Under the pieces are notes generated by a model. It searched no databases, was not told where the DNA came from, and was given only the letters and a program-made list of their open reading frames with translations. This document shows, piece after piece, positions 9,980 to 22,062 of a stretch of DNA of 64,000 nt. Origin of the DNA: an uncultured Acinetobacter sp. Its GTDB lineage: Bacteria > Pseudomonadota > Gammaproteobacteria > Pseudomonadales > Moraxellaceae. The translations under genes were made by a program, and so were the position numbers. Location: contig NZ_CANLSL010000002.1 in the NCBI RefSeq assembly GCF_947493735.1, forward strand, positions 1 through 64,000, read 5' to 3'. How positions within the stretch are numbered: position 1 is the first letter of the stretch; every line of letters starts with the position of its first letter.

Positions 9980-10840
9980 TTAAACCAATTTGGTTAATTC
10001 ACCTGACAAATGTGGTTTTTTATTCTTAACATTTTGCACAAGAAAATCGGTACTTTGTTCTTGTTCTGCAGTTAAAAGCTCAACTTGTGATGGCAACTTC
10101 ATTGGCAATTTAAACCAAACATCTGCGCTATAGCTTGCAGGTAATGGTGCCAAATCAGCAAGAGCACGTGCCTTGCTCCACATGCCATGCGCAATTGCAT
10201 TGTTAAAACCAAACGCTTTTGCAGTGAGTGCATGGATATGAATCAAGTTAAAGTCACCTGAAATCATCGCATAACGACGACCTGTATTTTCAGCCAAACG
10301 CCATGTTTGTTTTAACTGATAATTTGGCTTGGTTTCAGATTTATTATTCTCAGTTTGCTTTTCTTGCACTTTTTGACGTGATAAATAGGTGGTCAAACCT
10401 TCAAACACAAGCTCATCACCCACTTTTGCCGTGATAATAAAATCAAATTGTACGCCTTTATCATGTGGTTTCAGCTCACCGAACTTACAGCTTAATTGAA
10501 ACACTTCGGTCGCTTGAATTGCTCGATATTGTTTAATTTGATTGCGAATATGCACCAAACCCAGCAATACAAATGGAAACGGCTCACTGGTCATCATGTG
10601 CATCTGTAAGCTTTGCGCCAACACTGCCAAATACATTGCAGGCACTTCATTGTTGGTAGGGAAATTACAGATTTTTTGATATTTATGCAGATGTTCAGCG
10701 TCAATCTCTAAACGATCAACTACATATTCTACTTGTGGCAATGTTTTTTCTTTGCTACCACCTTTTTTAATCAGTCCTTGAATGACCTTTGGATAAGCAG
10801 CATACGCTTTTGGCAATTGGTCAAAATGTCGTGTTCTCAT
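9980..10840 (-). CDS. MaoC-like acyl dehydratase
   Basis: A 286-residue hot-dog-fold protein. The C-terminal half carries the (R)-specific hydratase signature: SGDFNLIHIHALTAKAFGF followed by NAIAHGMWSKA, close to the GDxNPIH and HGM motifs of MaoC enzymes. The N-terminal half lacks a catalytic motif and probably forms the second hot-dog unit. It lies downstream of the FabG-type reductase on the same strand with a hairpin between. Hydration of enoyl-CoA or enoyl-ACP is the likely reaction; the chain length is unknown. Confidence 0.85.
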   Translation of the reverse strand: MRTRHFDQLPKAYAAYPKVIQGLIKKGGSKEKTLPQVEYVVDRLEIDAEHLHKYQKICNFPTNNEVPAMYLAVLAQSLQMHMMTSEPFPFVLLGLVHIRNQIKQYRAIQATEVFQLSCKFGELKPHDKGVQFDFIITAKVGDELVFEGLTTYLSRQKVQEKQTENNKSETKPNYQLKQTWRLAENTGRRYAMISGDFNLIHIHALTAKAFGFNNAIAHGMWSKARALADLAPLPASYSADVWFKLPMKLPSQVELLTAEQEQSTDFLVQNVKNKKPHLSGELTKLV

Positions 10841-10892
10841 TGATTTATCCTCTAATTTTATCTGAAAAGCTTTTCATACATAGCCATGATAA

Positions 10893-10917
10893 AAAAAGGG
10901 TGACTTGCACCCTTTTT
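10893..10917 (-). terminator. Terminator hairpin after the FabG gene
   Basis: AAAAAGGGTG and CACCCTTTTT form a 10-bp stem with a 5-nt loop. Read on the minus strand it ends in a run of seven T. It lies between the reductase and maoC, so it probably reduces read-through into maoC. Confidence 0.75.
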
Positions 10918-10967
10918 ATCTTTTCTTAACTTATACAAAAGATAAGTCTAATTTAAATTCTAGCTGA

Positions 10968-12359
10968 TTAAGCGCCAAGCAAGCTCTGACCACAGACACG
11001 TACCACATTGCCATTTAGACCTGTTGACGCAGTTGATGCAAAGTATGCAATCGTTTCTGCAACATCAATTGGCAAACCACCTTGACTCATTGAGTTCATA
11101 CGACGACCTGCTTCACGAATCGCAAATGGAATCGCAGCAGTCATTTGCGTTTCGATAAATCCAGGTGCAACTGCATTGATGGTAATACCATTCTTCAGCG
11201 TTGGTGCAGTGAATTTCACCAAACCAATCACACCTGCTTTTGATGCTGCATAGTTGGTTTGACCCAAGTTACCTGCAATACCACTAATCGAAGATACGCA
11301 AACAATACGACCGTTAGCATTTAAGCCGTCATTATTCAACAAGTAATCGTTTACACGCTCATTCGAAGCAAGGTTGATGTTAATCACCATGTCCCAAAGC
11401 TCAGGCTTCATATTTGCCAAAGTTTTGTCACGTGTTACACCTGCGTTATGGACGATGATGTCTAGACCACCCTTGTCCGCTGCTGCCGCTTTGATTTTCT
11501 CACCTGCATCAGCTGCTGTAATATCAAGTGCCAATATCGAACCACCGATTTCCCCTGCAACACGCTCAAGATCAGCTTGTTGTGGTGGAATGTCTAAGCA
11601 AATCACGTGTGCGCCATCACGTGCCAAAACATGCGCAATCGCCTCACCGATACCACGACTTGCACCAGTGACTACAGCTGTTTTTCCTGCCAATGGTTGT
11701 GCCCAATCGACTTTAACCGCTTTGCCTTTAGACACACGAATCACTTGACCTGAGACATAAGCAGAACGTGGAGAAAGTAGGAAACGAAGTGTAGATTCAA
11801 GATTTGCTTCTGCATCTTTGTCTACATAGACTAGCTCAGCAACAACACCTTTTTTAAATTCTTTACCGACTGATTTTACAAAACCTTCGAGTGCTCGTTG
11901 TGCAATCGCAGCAGATACAGAGCCTGCTTTCTCTGGTGTCGTACCAATTACGATTACACGACCAGAAGCTACAAGTTGACGAGCAACTGGATTAAAGAAG
12001 TTGTACAAATCTTTTAATTGATCTGCATTTTCAATACCTGATGCATCAAATACCAATGCTTTAAATTTAGACTCTTTATCACCACTATTAAATGCACGAA
12101 GATTCAAACCCACTTCAGCAGCTGTTTGCTGTAACTGTGCATTATTGCCTGCATAGGTATCCGCATGGATATTGCTCAATACTTGGCTAATTGCGCCTGT
12201 TAGCGTGCTATTGACCGCAGCACCGAGAAGCACCGCACCGTCAATCACAGGCGCACCCGCTTGAAAACGATCTAAAGCGGTTGGAGATGGTAGACCCAAA
12301 TTTTTAATGACAAACTTACCAATTGGGGATTTTGCAAAGGCTTGATATTGATCAGACAT
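10968..12359 (-). CDS. High-molecular-weight FabG, 3-oxoacyl reductase
   Basis: An NAD(P)-dependent short-chain dehydrogenase reducing 3-oxoacyl thioesters; 463 residues, about 200 more than ordinary FabG. The C-terminal half is a complete SDR: KTAVVTGASRGIGEAIAHVL (cofactor site), HNAGVTRDKTL, and the Ser-Tyr-Lys triad in SSISGIAGNLGQTNYAASKA. The N-terminal half looks like a degenerate Rossmann domain, as in the HMwFabG class (FabG4 of mycobacteria). AAGAGA precedes the ATG at 12359. With the adjacent MaoC and the divergent thiolase it suggests a fatty-acyl elongation or degradation module. Confidence 0.92.
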   Translation of the reverse strand: MSDQYQAFAKSPIGKFVIKNLGLPSPTALDRFQAGAPVIDGAVLLGAAVNSTLTGAISQVLSNIHADTYAGNNAQLQQTAAEVGLNLRAFNSGDKESKFKALVFDASGIENADQLKDLYNFFNPVARQLVASGRVIVIGTTPEKAGSVSAAIAQRALEGFVKSVGKEFKKGVVAELVYVDKDAEANLESTLRFLLSPRSAYVSGQVIRVSKGKAVKVDWAQPLAGKTAVVTGASRGIGEAIAHVLARDGAHVICLDIPPQQADLERVAGEIGGSILALDITAADAGEKIKAAAADKGGLDIIVHNAGVTRDKTLANMKPELWDMVININLASNERVNDYLLNNDGLNANGRIVCVSSISGIAGNLGQTNYAASKAGVIGLVKFTAPTLKNGITINAVAPGFIETQMTAAIPFAIREAGRRMNSMSQGGLPIDVAETIAYFASTASTGLNGNVVRVCGQSLLGA

Positions 12360-12663
12360 GATTGTTCTCTTAAACTAAGGTTAATTCGGACTAAGGGTTA
12401 ACTTGGACTGAATGAATTACAATAAGAATGCTTCGATGTATATCAAAGTTTCAGCGGTAAAAAAACCAATGATCCAACGATATTGTCACCAAATTTTAAT
12501 CACTATTGATAAAAATGATTTTACATACCATTATCATACTGAGTTTAGATAGACTTGTCTTGACCTCTCGATTGGATTTATCCTGTCTATACAGTCAATT
12601 TGATCAAGTCTTGTTTGTGATAATATCATTACTGAAAATGAATAAAACACTTGGGAAACCACG
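12360..12663. promoter_or_regulatory. Divergent control region, FabG and thiolase
   Basis: This 304-bp gap must hold promoters for both divergent genes. Next to the FabG start, two imperfect 16-17-bp direct repeats lie at 12374-12409 (ACTAAGGTTAATTCGGACT, then ACTAAGGGTTAACTTGGACT, overlapping). They could be operator half-sites. Further right is A+T-rich DNA with candidate -10 boxes, none good enough to call. Confidence 0.45.
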
Positions 12664-14220
12664 ATGAGCAAAACACCTCAAGATCCATCGAAAGTGATAT
12701 CAACCGATTCGTCTTCACTGTCAGAAACATCAACCCAGTCGAAAGATACAGCTAAAACCACAGCGACAAAAAGTACAACTCGTCGCCGTACAAGCACATC
12801 GACTGCTACTCCAGCTAAAACTGCAACGCCTCGCAAAGCAGCGACTGCAACTAAAACTGAGAGCCAATCAGCGACAAAATCACCGAGTACACGTACTCGA
12901 AAATCCACAAACTCAACCCCTGTAAAAAAGGAACAATCTATGAGCCAAAATACAGTTCGCCGTGTTGCCATCATTGGCGGTAACCGTATTCCATTTGCAC
13001 GTTCAAATGGTGCTTATTTTACTGCTTCAAACATCGACATGTTTACTGCTGCATTAAATGGCTTGATCACTCGCTACAACCTACAAGGTCAACGTCTTGG
13101 TGAAGTTGTTTCTGGCGCAGTATTAAAGCATAGTCGTGATTTCAACATGACTCGTGAAAGTGTTCTAAACACTGAACTTGCCCCTGAAACTCCTGCGTAT
13201 GACATTCAACAAGCATGTGCCACTGGCTTGCAAGCAGCATTCTTAGTTGCAAACAAAATTGCGCTAGGTCAAATCGAAGTCGGTATCGCAGGTGGAGTGG
13301 ACACAACTTCTGATGCGCCGATCGCTCTTGGTGATGGTGTACGTAAAGTATTACTTGAGCTCAACATCGCAAAAACTGGTAAAGATCGTCTAAAAGCATT
13401 GTCTAAACTCAATGTCAAAGATTTGATGGATGCACCGAAAAATGGTGAGCCACGTACTGGTATGTCAATGGGTGATCACCAAGCGATTACTGCACTTGAG
13501 TGGAATATTGCACGTGAAGATCAAGACGAACTTGCTGCATCTTCTCACCAAAAAATGGCAAAAGCCTACGAAGAAGGTTTCTTCAATGACTTAATCACAC
13601 CTTTCATGGGTCTTGAGCGTGACAACAACTTACGTCCAGATTCTACTGCTGAAAAATTGGCAAAATTAAAGCCAGCTTTCGGTAAAGGTGAAAATGCAAC
13701 CATGACAGCGGGTAACTCTACGCCACTTACTGACGGTGCATCTTGTGTGCTACTTGCTTCTGAAGAATGGGCGAAAGCAAACGGTCATGAAGTCCTTGCT
13801 TACTTAACATTTTCTGAAACTGCTGCGGTTGACTTCGTTGGCAAAAAAGAAGGTTTGTTGATGGCTCCTGCTTACGCAATGCCACGGATGCTTGAACGTG
13901 CTGGTTTGACTTTGCAAGATTTTGATTTCTATGAAATCCATGAAGCATTTGCATCACAAGTATTGTCTACACTGAAAGCTTGGGAAGATCCAACTTTCTG
14001 TAAAGAGCGTCTTGGTCTAGACAAGCCACTTGGTTCTATTGATCGTAGCAAATTAAATGTCAAAGGCTCATCACTTGCAGCGGGTCACCCATTTGCAGCA
14101 ACTGGTGGTCGTATCTTGGCTTCTGCTGCAAAACTACTCAATGAAAAAGGTTCAGGTCGTGCATTGATCTCTATCTGTGCAGCAGGCGGACAAGGCGTCG
14201 TTGCAATCGTTGAGAAGTAA
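12664..14220 (+). CDS. Acetyl-CoA acyltransferase with basic N-terminus
   Basis: A thiolase, 518 residues if it starts at 12664. From residue 93 it is a standard enzyme: VAIIGGNRIPFARSNG, the acyl-accepting Cys in QQACATGLQAAF, the EIHEAFASQ and AAGHPFAATGGR motifs, and the second Cys in CAAGGQG. The first ~92 residues are a Ser/Thr/Lys/Ala/Arg-rich tail (for example TTRRRTSTSTATPAKTATP) that looks disordered and histone-H1-like. An internal in-frame ATG at 12940, preceded by AAAAAGGA with 7-nt spacing, would give a 426-residue tail-less form and has the better ribosome-binding site. Both forms may be made. Confidence 0.9.
   Translation: MSKTPQDPSKVISTDSSSLSETSTQSKDTAKTTATKSTTRRRTSTSTATPAKTATPRKAATATKTESQSATKSPSTRTRKSTNSTPVKKEQSMSQNTVRRVAIIGGNRIPFARSNGAYFTASNIDMFTAALNGLITRYNLQGQRLGEVVSGAVLKHSRDFNMTRESVLNTELAPETPAYDIQQACATGLQAAFLVANKIALGQIEVGIAGGVDTTSDAPIALGDGVRKVLLELNIAKTGKDRLKALSKLNVKDLMDAPKNGEPRTGMSMGDHQAITALEWNIAREDQDELAASSHQKMAKAYEEGFFNDLITPFMGLERDNNLRPDSTAEKLAKLKPAFGKGENATMTAGNSTPLTDGASCVLLASEEWAKANGHEVLAYLTFSETAAVDFVGKKEGLLMAPAYAMPRMLERAGLTLQDFDFYEIHEAFASQVLSTLKAWEDPTFCKERLGLDKPLGSIDRSKLNVKGSSLAAGHPFAATGGRILASAAKLLNEKGSGRALISICAAGGQGVVAIVEK
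12924..12942 (+). promoter_or_regulatory. Internal ribosome-binding site and start
   Basis: AAAAAGGA at 12924-12932 sits 7 nt before an in-frame ATG at 12940 inside the thiolase gene. Translation from here (MSQNTVRRVAIIGG) begins exactly at the catalytic domain. The upstream start at 12664 has only a weak GGGAAA. Confidence 0.6.
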
Positions 14221-14267
14221 TTTCGACAAATCACATCATTTAAATTGCTGATTTAGGGATTTAACAG

Positions 14268-14301
14268 AAACCATCAATTCTCAAGAATTGGTGGTTTTTT
14301 T
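14268..14301 (+). terminator. Terminator after the thiolase gene
   Basis: AAACCATCAATTC and GAATTGGTGGTTT pair with one G-T wobble around a TCAA loop, followed by a run of seven T. It is a typical Rho-independent terminator about 50 bp after the stop codon. Confidence 0.85.
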
Positions 14302-14382
14302 AATGCAAAATAAAATTGTTAAACTACAAATGACGGCTCAATTCTTTTATACTTAGACTCTATTTTTATTGATTATTTTCCA

Positions 14383-15111
14383 GTGCAACTCGATAAACTA
14401 CTGCAATCTCAAGGCTTTGGAACACGTAAAAAATGTCAAATTTTGATTCATCGTGGACTCATTAGCATAAACAATAATGTCGTTCGTGATCACAAATTTC
14501 GTTGCAACACACCAAATTTTCAATTTTCAGTACACGGTGAAGAATTTAGCTATCGAGAAAAGGTCTATATTGCCTTAAATAAACCACAAGGCTATGAATG
14601 TTCACACCGAACACAACATCACCACAGTGTATTTGAACTACTGCCCGACTATCTGATCGAGCGTAATGTTCAAACAATTGGACGGCTTGATCAAGACACA
14701 ACAGGTTTGCTTCTATTTACCGACGATGGACAATATCTACACCAACTCACCCATCCCAAGAAACATGTTTTAAAATATTATCTAATCCACACGGCTGAAG
14801 CGCTTGGTGCAGATGCAATTAAACAACTTCAAAACGGCGTAGAACTACGCAATGAACAAGGTCTTTTTCAAGCTTTAAATTTTGTAGAAATCGGTGAAAG
14901 GCATTACCGATTTGCGATTTCTCAAGGTGTTTATCATCAGGTGAAACGGATGATCGCAGCGGTTGGCAATCATGTAGACGCATTGCATCGTGATCAAATT
15001 GCCGAATTAAAGTTGGAACAATTGTCCATACAATCAGGCGAATGGTGCTATTTGAGTGAATCAGAATATCTATCTGCAACGGTTCGAGCAATTTCAGAAA
15101 ATAACACCTAA
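14383..15111 (+). CDS. rsuA: RsuA-family 16S rRNA pseudouridine synthase
   Basis: Makes pseudouridine in rRNA, most likely position 516 of 16S rRNA; 242 residues. An S4 RNA-binding domain fills residues ~1-60 (QLDKLLQSQGFGTRKKCQIL). The catalytic domain has YIALNKPQGYECS, the Asp motif IGRLDQDTTGLLLFTDDG, and QGVYHQVKRMIAAVGNHV, all RsuA-like. It starts with GTG at 14383; no ATG is available nearby. It converges on a GNAT gene 15 bp away. RluE- or RluB-like specificity cannot be fully excluded. Confidence 0.87.
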   Translation: MQLDKLLQSQGFGTRKKCQILIHRGLISINNNVVRDHKFRCNTPNFQFSVHGEEFSYREKVYIALNKPQGYECSHRTQHHHSVFELLPDYLIERNVQTIGRLDQDTTGLLLFTDDGQYLHQLTHPKKHVLKYYLIHTAEALGADAIKQLQNGVELRNEQGLFQALNFVEIGERHYRFAISQGVYHQVKRMIAAVGNHVDALHRDQIAELKLEQLSIQSGEWCYLSESEYLSATVRAISENNT

Positions 15112-15126
15112 GGGAATCAATTAGAT

Positions 15127-15567
15127 TTAGATAAAGCAGTGATACGACTCAAACTCGTGATCTTTGACAAAACCAAGCTTTTCATACAAACGACGAGCTT
15201 CAACATGATCCACTTCAGTTTGTAAGCTGATGCGTTTCACTTGCTGTTGGCGTGCAAACAAAATCGCCGTATCAATCAACTGATGTGCCGCACCTTGACG
15301 GCGATATTTTGGCGTGACATAAGTATCATCCAAAATATAATATTCACGACAATCAGCCGTAGAAAAACCAAGATATAAGACAATAAATCCTGTAATCACA
15401 TCATCTTTTTGACTAACAAAGATAATAGTCTGCTGGTTTTGTATACGTTTGGTTAAGAAGTCTTGGGTTTCGCTCAGATTTGAGCTCGTGCCGTAAAACT
15501 GGCGATATTCATCAAACAATACAGTTAATAAAAGCAAATCTGCTTCTGTGGCACGACGTACAATCAT
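15127..15567 (-). CDS. GNAT-family N-acetyltransferase
   Basis: A 146-residue acetyl-CoA-dependent acetyltransferase. The acetyl-CoA loop is YVTPKYRRQGAAHQLIDTA (Q/RxxGxA type), and the C-terminus VEARRLYEKLGFVKD is the characteristic motif B end. The N-terminus IVRRATEADL is typical. The substrate cannot be inferred. It is a single gene, convergent with rsuA. Confidence 0.88.
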   Translation of the reverse strand: MIVRRATEADLLLLTVLFDEYRQFYGTSSNLSETQDFLTKRIQNQQTIIFVSQKDDVITGFIVLYLGFSTADCREYYILDDTYVTPKYRRQGAAHQLIDTAILFARQQQVKRISLQTEVDHVEARRLYEKLGFVKDHEFESYHCFI

Positions 15568-15714
15568 AATTTTTATTCCAAAATTTAAAAAACGATTAAA
15601 TCAAACCGCTCGTTAAAACGACTAAGTTTCATTGTATTGCCAGTTAGCATATACAAAAAAAGCACCCCAAAATATGTAATTTAGTGATCAAAATGCAACA
15701 AGATTTTAGCAATA

Positions 15715-16002
15715 TTATTTTTTGTCAGAATTTAAAATTTGGTCGAGTTCTGTAAAGATATCAAGATGATTTTCTTCGCTTTCAGAGGCATTTGCTGATT
15801 TATCACTTGCAGGTGTATGCAATAAAGATGGCTGAATACTTTTGCTCTCAATCTGAAATGGAATAGATTGCGTGAGTACAACCTGACGAAAAAACATTCG
15901 AATTGCTTGCGCAGGTGTCAAGCCAAGCTGGCGAAATACAGCAAATGCCAGTTTTTTTTCATCGCTATCTAAGCGAATTTGATAAACCTCAGTCTTAGCC
16001 AT
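15715..16002 (-). CDS. Solitary RelB/DinJ-family antitoxin
   Basis: A 95-residue protein whose first 50 residues (TEVYQIRLDSDEKKLAFAVF, then LGLTPAQAIRMFFRQVVLTQ and IPF) match the ribbon-helix-helix domain of RelB/DinJ antitoxins. The C-terminal ~45 residues are polar and Ser/Glu-rich, longer than usual. No RelE/YafQ toxin gene lies on either side. It may be an orphan antitoxin, a remnant, or a repurposed DNA-binding regulator. Confidence 0.75.
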   Translation of the reverse strand: MAKTEVYQIRLDSDEKKLAFAVFRQLGLTPAQAIRMFFRQVVLTQSIPFQIESKSIQPSLLHTPASDKSANASESEENHLDIFTELDQILNSDKK

Positions 16003-16258
16003 GACATGAATCCCTAATCATCTCCAGTAATTGTATTCCTTTACCTTACTTCTTCGCTTTAAATCATCATTCTTTTGTGATGACAAAAGTCTTGCAATTT
16101 AAATTATCTTTTATTTGCGTCATTACAAAGTAATGTGGAATACATGACTTTTGAAGTCTAGCAAAAATAAAATCATTATGGAATCAAAAAAATAACAAAA
16201 TACTACTAAAGGTGCATTCATTCTGAAATAATCACCTCATTGTCATTACAAAATTAAG
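16003..16258. other. A+T-rich gap with short palindrome
   Basis: The 256-bp gap contains CATTAC-AAA-GTAATG at 16121-16135, a 6-bp inverted repeat, about 120 bp upstream of the RelB-like gene. The string GTCATTACAAA recurs near 16240. RHH antitoxins bind short palindromes, so the first element is a possible autoregulatory site. Confidence 0.35.
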
Positions 16259-17014
16259 TTAGTTTGAATGCGTTGAAAACCGTTGCAAAATGAGTGTGGC
16301 GAAATCTAAATCGTCGGGATAAGTAATTTTAATATTGTCACTACGCCCTTCTAATAGTTTGACTGGGACATTTAAGTGCTCTAATGCGCTTGCTTCATCA
16401 GTCACTAATAAATTGTTTTGGATCGCATGTTGCAAAGCTTGATCGAGCACGTCATATTTAATGATCTGTGGTGTTTGCGCTTGCCACAATGCGCTACGAT
16501 CTATAGTCGTTTCAATCTCTTGGTTTGCTTTTGATTTTTTTAAAGTATCTCGTACTGGCACAGCAATAATCGCTGCGTCTTGACCTGTTTCACAAAAGTT
16601 AGAAATCGCTTGAATCTGGCTTTGATGCAAACATGGACGTGCCGCATCATGTACCAGTACATAATCATCTTTATCCGCAAAATTTTGCAAATGCTGTAAT
16701 GCAGAAAACACTGAATCCATACGTTCTTTACCACCTATACAAAACTGTACAGGATGCGCATATTGAATCTGCTTGGCATAGGTATCATTTGCACTGATCG
16801 CAATTACACAACTCGCTAACGGAAGCTGATACAAGGCATTGACGCTATGCTCAAGCACAGTCTGCCCTGCGATCTTTAGATATTGTTTTAACTTGGTTTT
16901 GGAAAAGCGTTGACCTGAACCTGCAGCAGGAATTACGCCCCACAGTTTTGGTTTTTGATGCGTATTATTTTGTGAATTGAGCTGTTGAACAGGCTCGGAA
17001 TTATTCTGATTCAT
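16259..17014 (-). CDS. ispD: 2-C-methyl-D-erythritol 4-phosphate cytidylyltransferase
   Basis: Third enzyme of the MEP isoprenoid pathway, joining CTP to methylerythritol phosphate; 251 residues. The nucleotide site is WGVIPAAGSGQRFSKTKLKQYL; VLVHDAARPCL and IIAVPVRDTLKK are conserved. About 22 polar N-terminal residues precede the domain. The gene overlaps the ftsB end by 14 nt, the usual ftsB-ispD pairing. Confidence 0.96.
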   Translation of the reverse strand: MNQNNSEPVQQLNSQNNTHQKPKLWGVIPAAGSGQRFSKTKLKQYLKIAGQTVLEHSVNALYQLPLASCVIAISANDTYAKQIQYAHPVQFCIGGKERMDSVFSALQHLQNFADKDDYVLVHDAARPCLHQSQIQAISNFCETGQDAAIIAVPVRDTLKKSKANQEIETTIDRSALWQAQTPQIIKYDVLDQALQHAIQNNLLVTDEASALEHLNVPVKLLEGRSDNIKITYPDDLDFATLILQRFSTHSN

Positions 17015-17366
17015 TGGTTTGCCGTTCTAAGGCAGTTTCTTCACGATCATTCAAATAGATCGGCTGATATGCACCACTAATCATACTCATTTGTACGAAA
17101 GTTTCATGTGGTTTCACCAAACCAAGATCTAAACGCGCATGTTCCTCAATCGCTTCATAACCATTTTTCAGGTCGTACACTTCCGCTGCGAGAATGCGAT
17201 TTCGTTCAGACAACTCCTGATTGGTTTCGATCTGACTGGTCATGTCATTGATGAGTTTCTCATGCATGAAATAACCACTTTCACCAAACCAGTAGGCGTA
17301 TTGCAGACTTGCGACAATAAGTATCGCAAGTCCGATGATGATTCGACCTGTTGCCGTAGCAAACAT
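17001..17366 (-). CDS. ftsB: Cell division protein FtsB
   Basis: Small bitopic membrane protein that joins FtsL and FtsQ in the divisome; about 121 residues. A single N-terminal helix (GLAILIVASLQYAYW) is followed by a coiled coil (IETNQELSERNRILAAEVYDL) and EEHARLDLGLVKPHETFVQ, the family signature. The ATG at 17366 is chosen over an in-frame TTG at 17372. It lies 22 bp after eno, as in E. coli. Confidence 0.93.
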   Translation of the reverse strand: MFATATGRIIIGLAILIVASLQYAYWFGESGYFMHEKLINDMTSQIETNQELSERNRILAAEVYDLKNGYEAIEEHARLDLGLVKPHETFVQMSMISGAYQPIYLNDREETALERQTNESE

Positions 17367-17388
17367 ATTCAAGTGCCTGACTATAAAA

Positions 17389-18678
<1,290 letters not shown>

Positions 18679-18742
18679 TTATTTTTCCTCAATCGTTGTT
18701 CAATTTATAAAAACACACACCAAAGACTCATTAAAGTCTTAC

Positions 18743-19609
<867 letters not shown>

Positions 19610-19650
19610 TTAAACTCTTTTCCCAGGCTTGAATCAATTTGTGTAAAGTC

Positions 19651-21342
<1,692 letters not shown>

Positions 21343-21458
21343 TTACTGTAAACCCCCCTCATAAAGCAAAACTAATCGCATCTTTTGCGCAATAATTTTA
21401 ACGAAATGCTGATTAATGCATCTACGCACTATAAAGTCACAATTCTTGTCATTAATTT

Positions 21459-21488
21459 TTACAATTTAAAGCGTGGCTTTGATATAAT
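21459..21488 (+). promoter_or_regulatory. Sigma-70 promoter of the lipoprotein gene
   Basis: TTACAA at 21459-21464, an 18-bp spacer and TATAAT at 21483-21488. It predicts a transcript starting near 21495, about 20 nt before the ATG at 21514, which also rules out the more upstream in-frame starts. Confidence 0.6.
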
Positions 21489-21513
21489 CCCTTACAATTT
21501 TCTGTTTTGTGAA

Positions 21514-21981
21514 ATGAAGAAAACGATGATGAAATCTACTTTTTTAAAATTGATCATGGTCAGTTCAATAAGTGCTTTATTGCTGACTGCGTGCATGAAA
21601 AAAGAAAAGCCTGAAGACGCTGAGCAAGAGCAAACCACTCAAACTGAAGTGCAAGAATCAGACTTTCAAGAATTGGACAATGGTCAAGAACAAGCTGAAT
21701 ACACCGATCTTGAAGAGATAAATGACAATTCTGGCACAGCGGAAATCACTGCAAGCGAACAAGATGCTTATGTTGATCCAACACCTTCACCAAGTAGTAG
21801 TTCTACGAGCTCGAATAGTTCTTCATCGAATAACAATAGTTCGAACAATACATCATCTGCAAACAATGCAAATACTGTGAGCAAAGATGTCGTGAATGAT
21901 GAACATGCGTTATCTGCTGATGCCACTGAAGATGATGCTGTAGCAGCAGCAATGAAAGCCGCTCAACCTGCTTTGCAATAA
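21514..21981 (+). CDS. Low-complexity lipoprotein
   Basis: About 155 residues. The signal peptide ends in the lipobox LLLTAC (Cys about residue 28), so it should be membrane-anchored by lipid. The mature part is acidic (EDAEQEQTTQTEVQESDFQE), then a Ser/Asn-rich stretch (PSPSSSSTSSNSSSSNNN), ending in DAVAAAMKAAQPALQ. There is no recognised domain; it may be an unstructured periplasmic tether. Alternative ATGs lie at 21526 and 21529. A strong terminator follows. Confidence 0.75.
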   Translation: MKKTMMKSTFLKLIMVSSISALLLTACMKKEKPEDAEQEQTTQTEVQESDFQELDNGQEQAEYTDLEEINDNSGTAEITASEQDAYVDPTPSPSSSSTSSNSSSSNNNSSNNTSSANNANTVSKDVVNDEHALSADATEDDAVAAAMKAAQPALQ

Positions 21982-22003
21982 TTAATTCATAAATAGCTGT
22001 ATA

Positions 22004-22032
22004 AAAAAGCTGACTCTAGGTCAGCTTTTTAT
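22004..22032 (+). terminator. Terminator after the lipoprotein gene
   Basis: AAAAAGCTGAC and GTCAGCTTTTT form an 11-bp stem with a TCTAG loop. It is near-symmetrical, so it may also serve the convergent gene ending at 22063. Confidence 0.85.
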
Positions 22033-22062
22033 TTAAAATCAAAAATAGAATTACAAAATGTA

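Noticed and set aside
11374-11748. 124-residue plus-strand open frame
   Set aside because: Antisense shadow of the FabG gene; its composition mirrors the Rossmann-domain codons.
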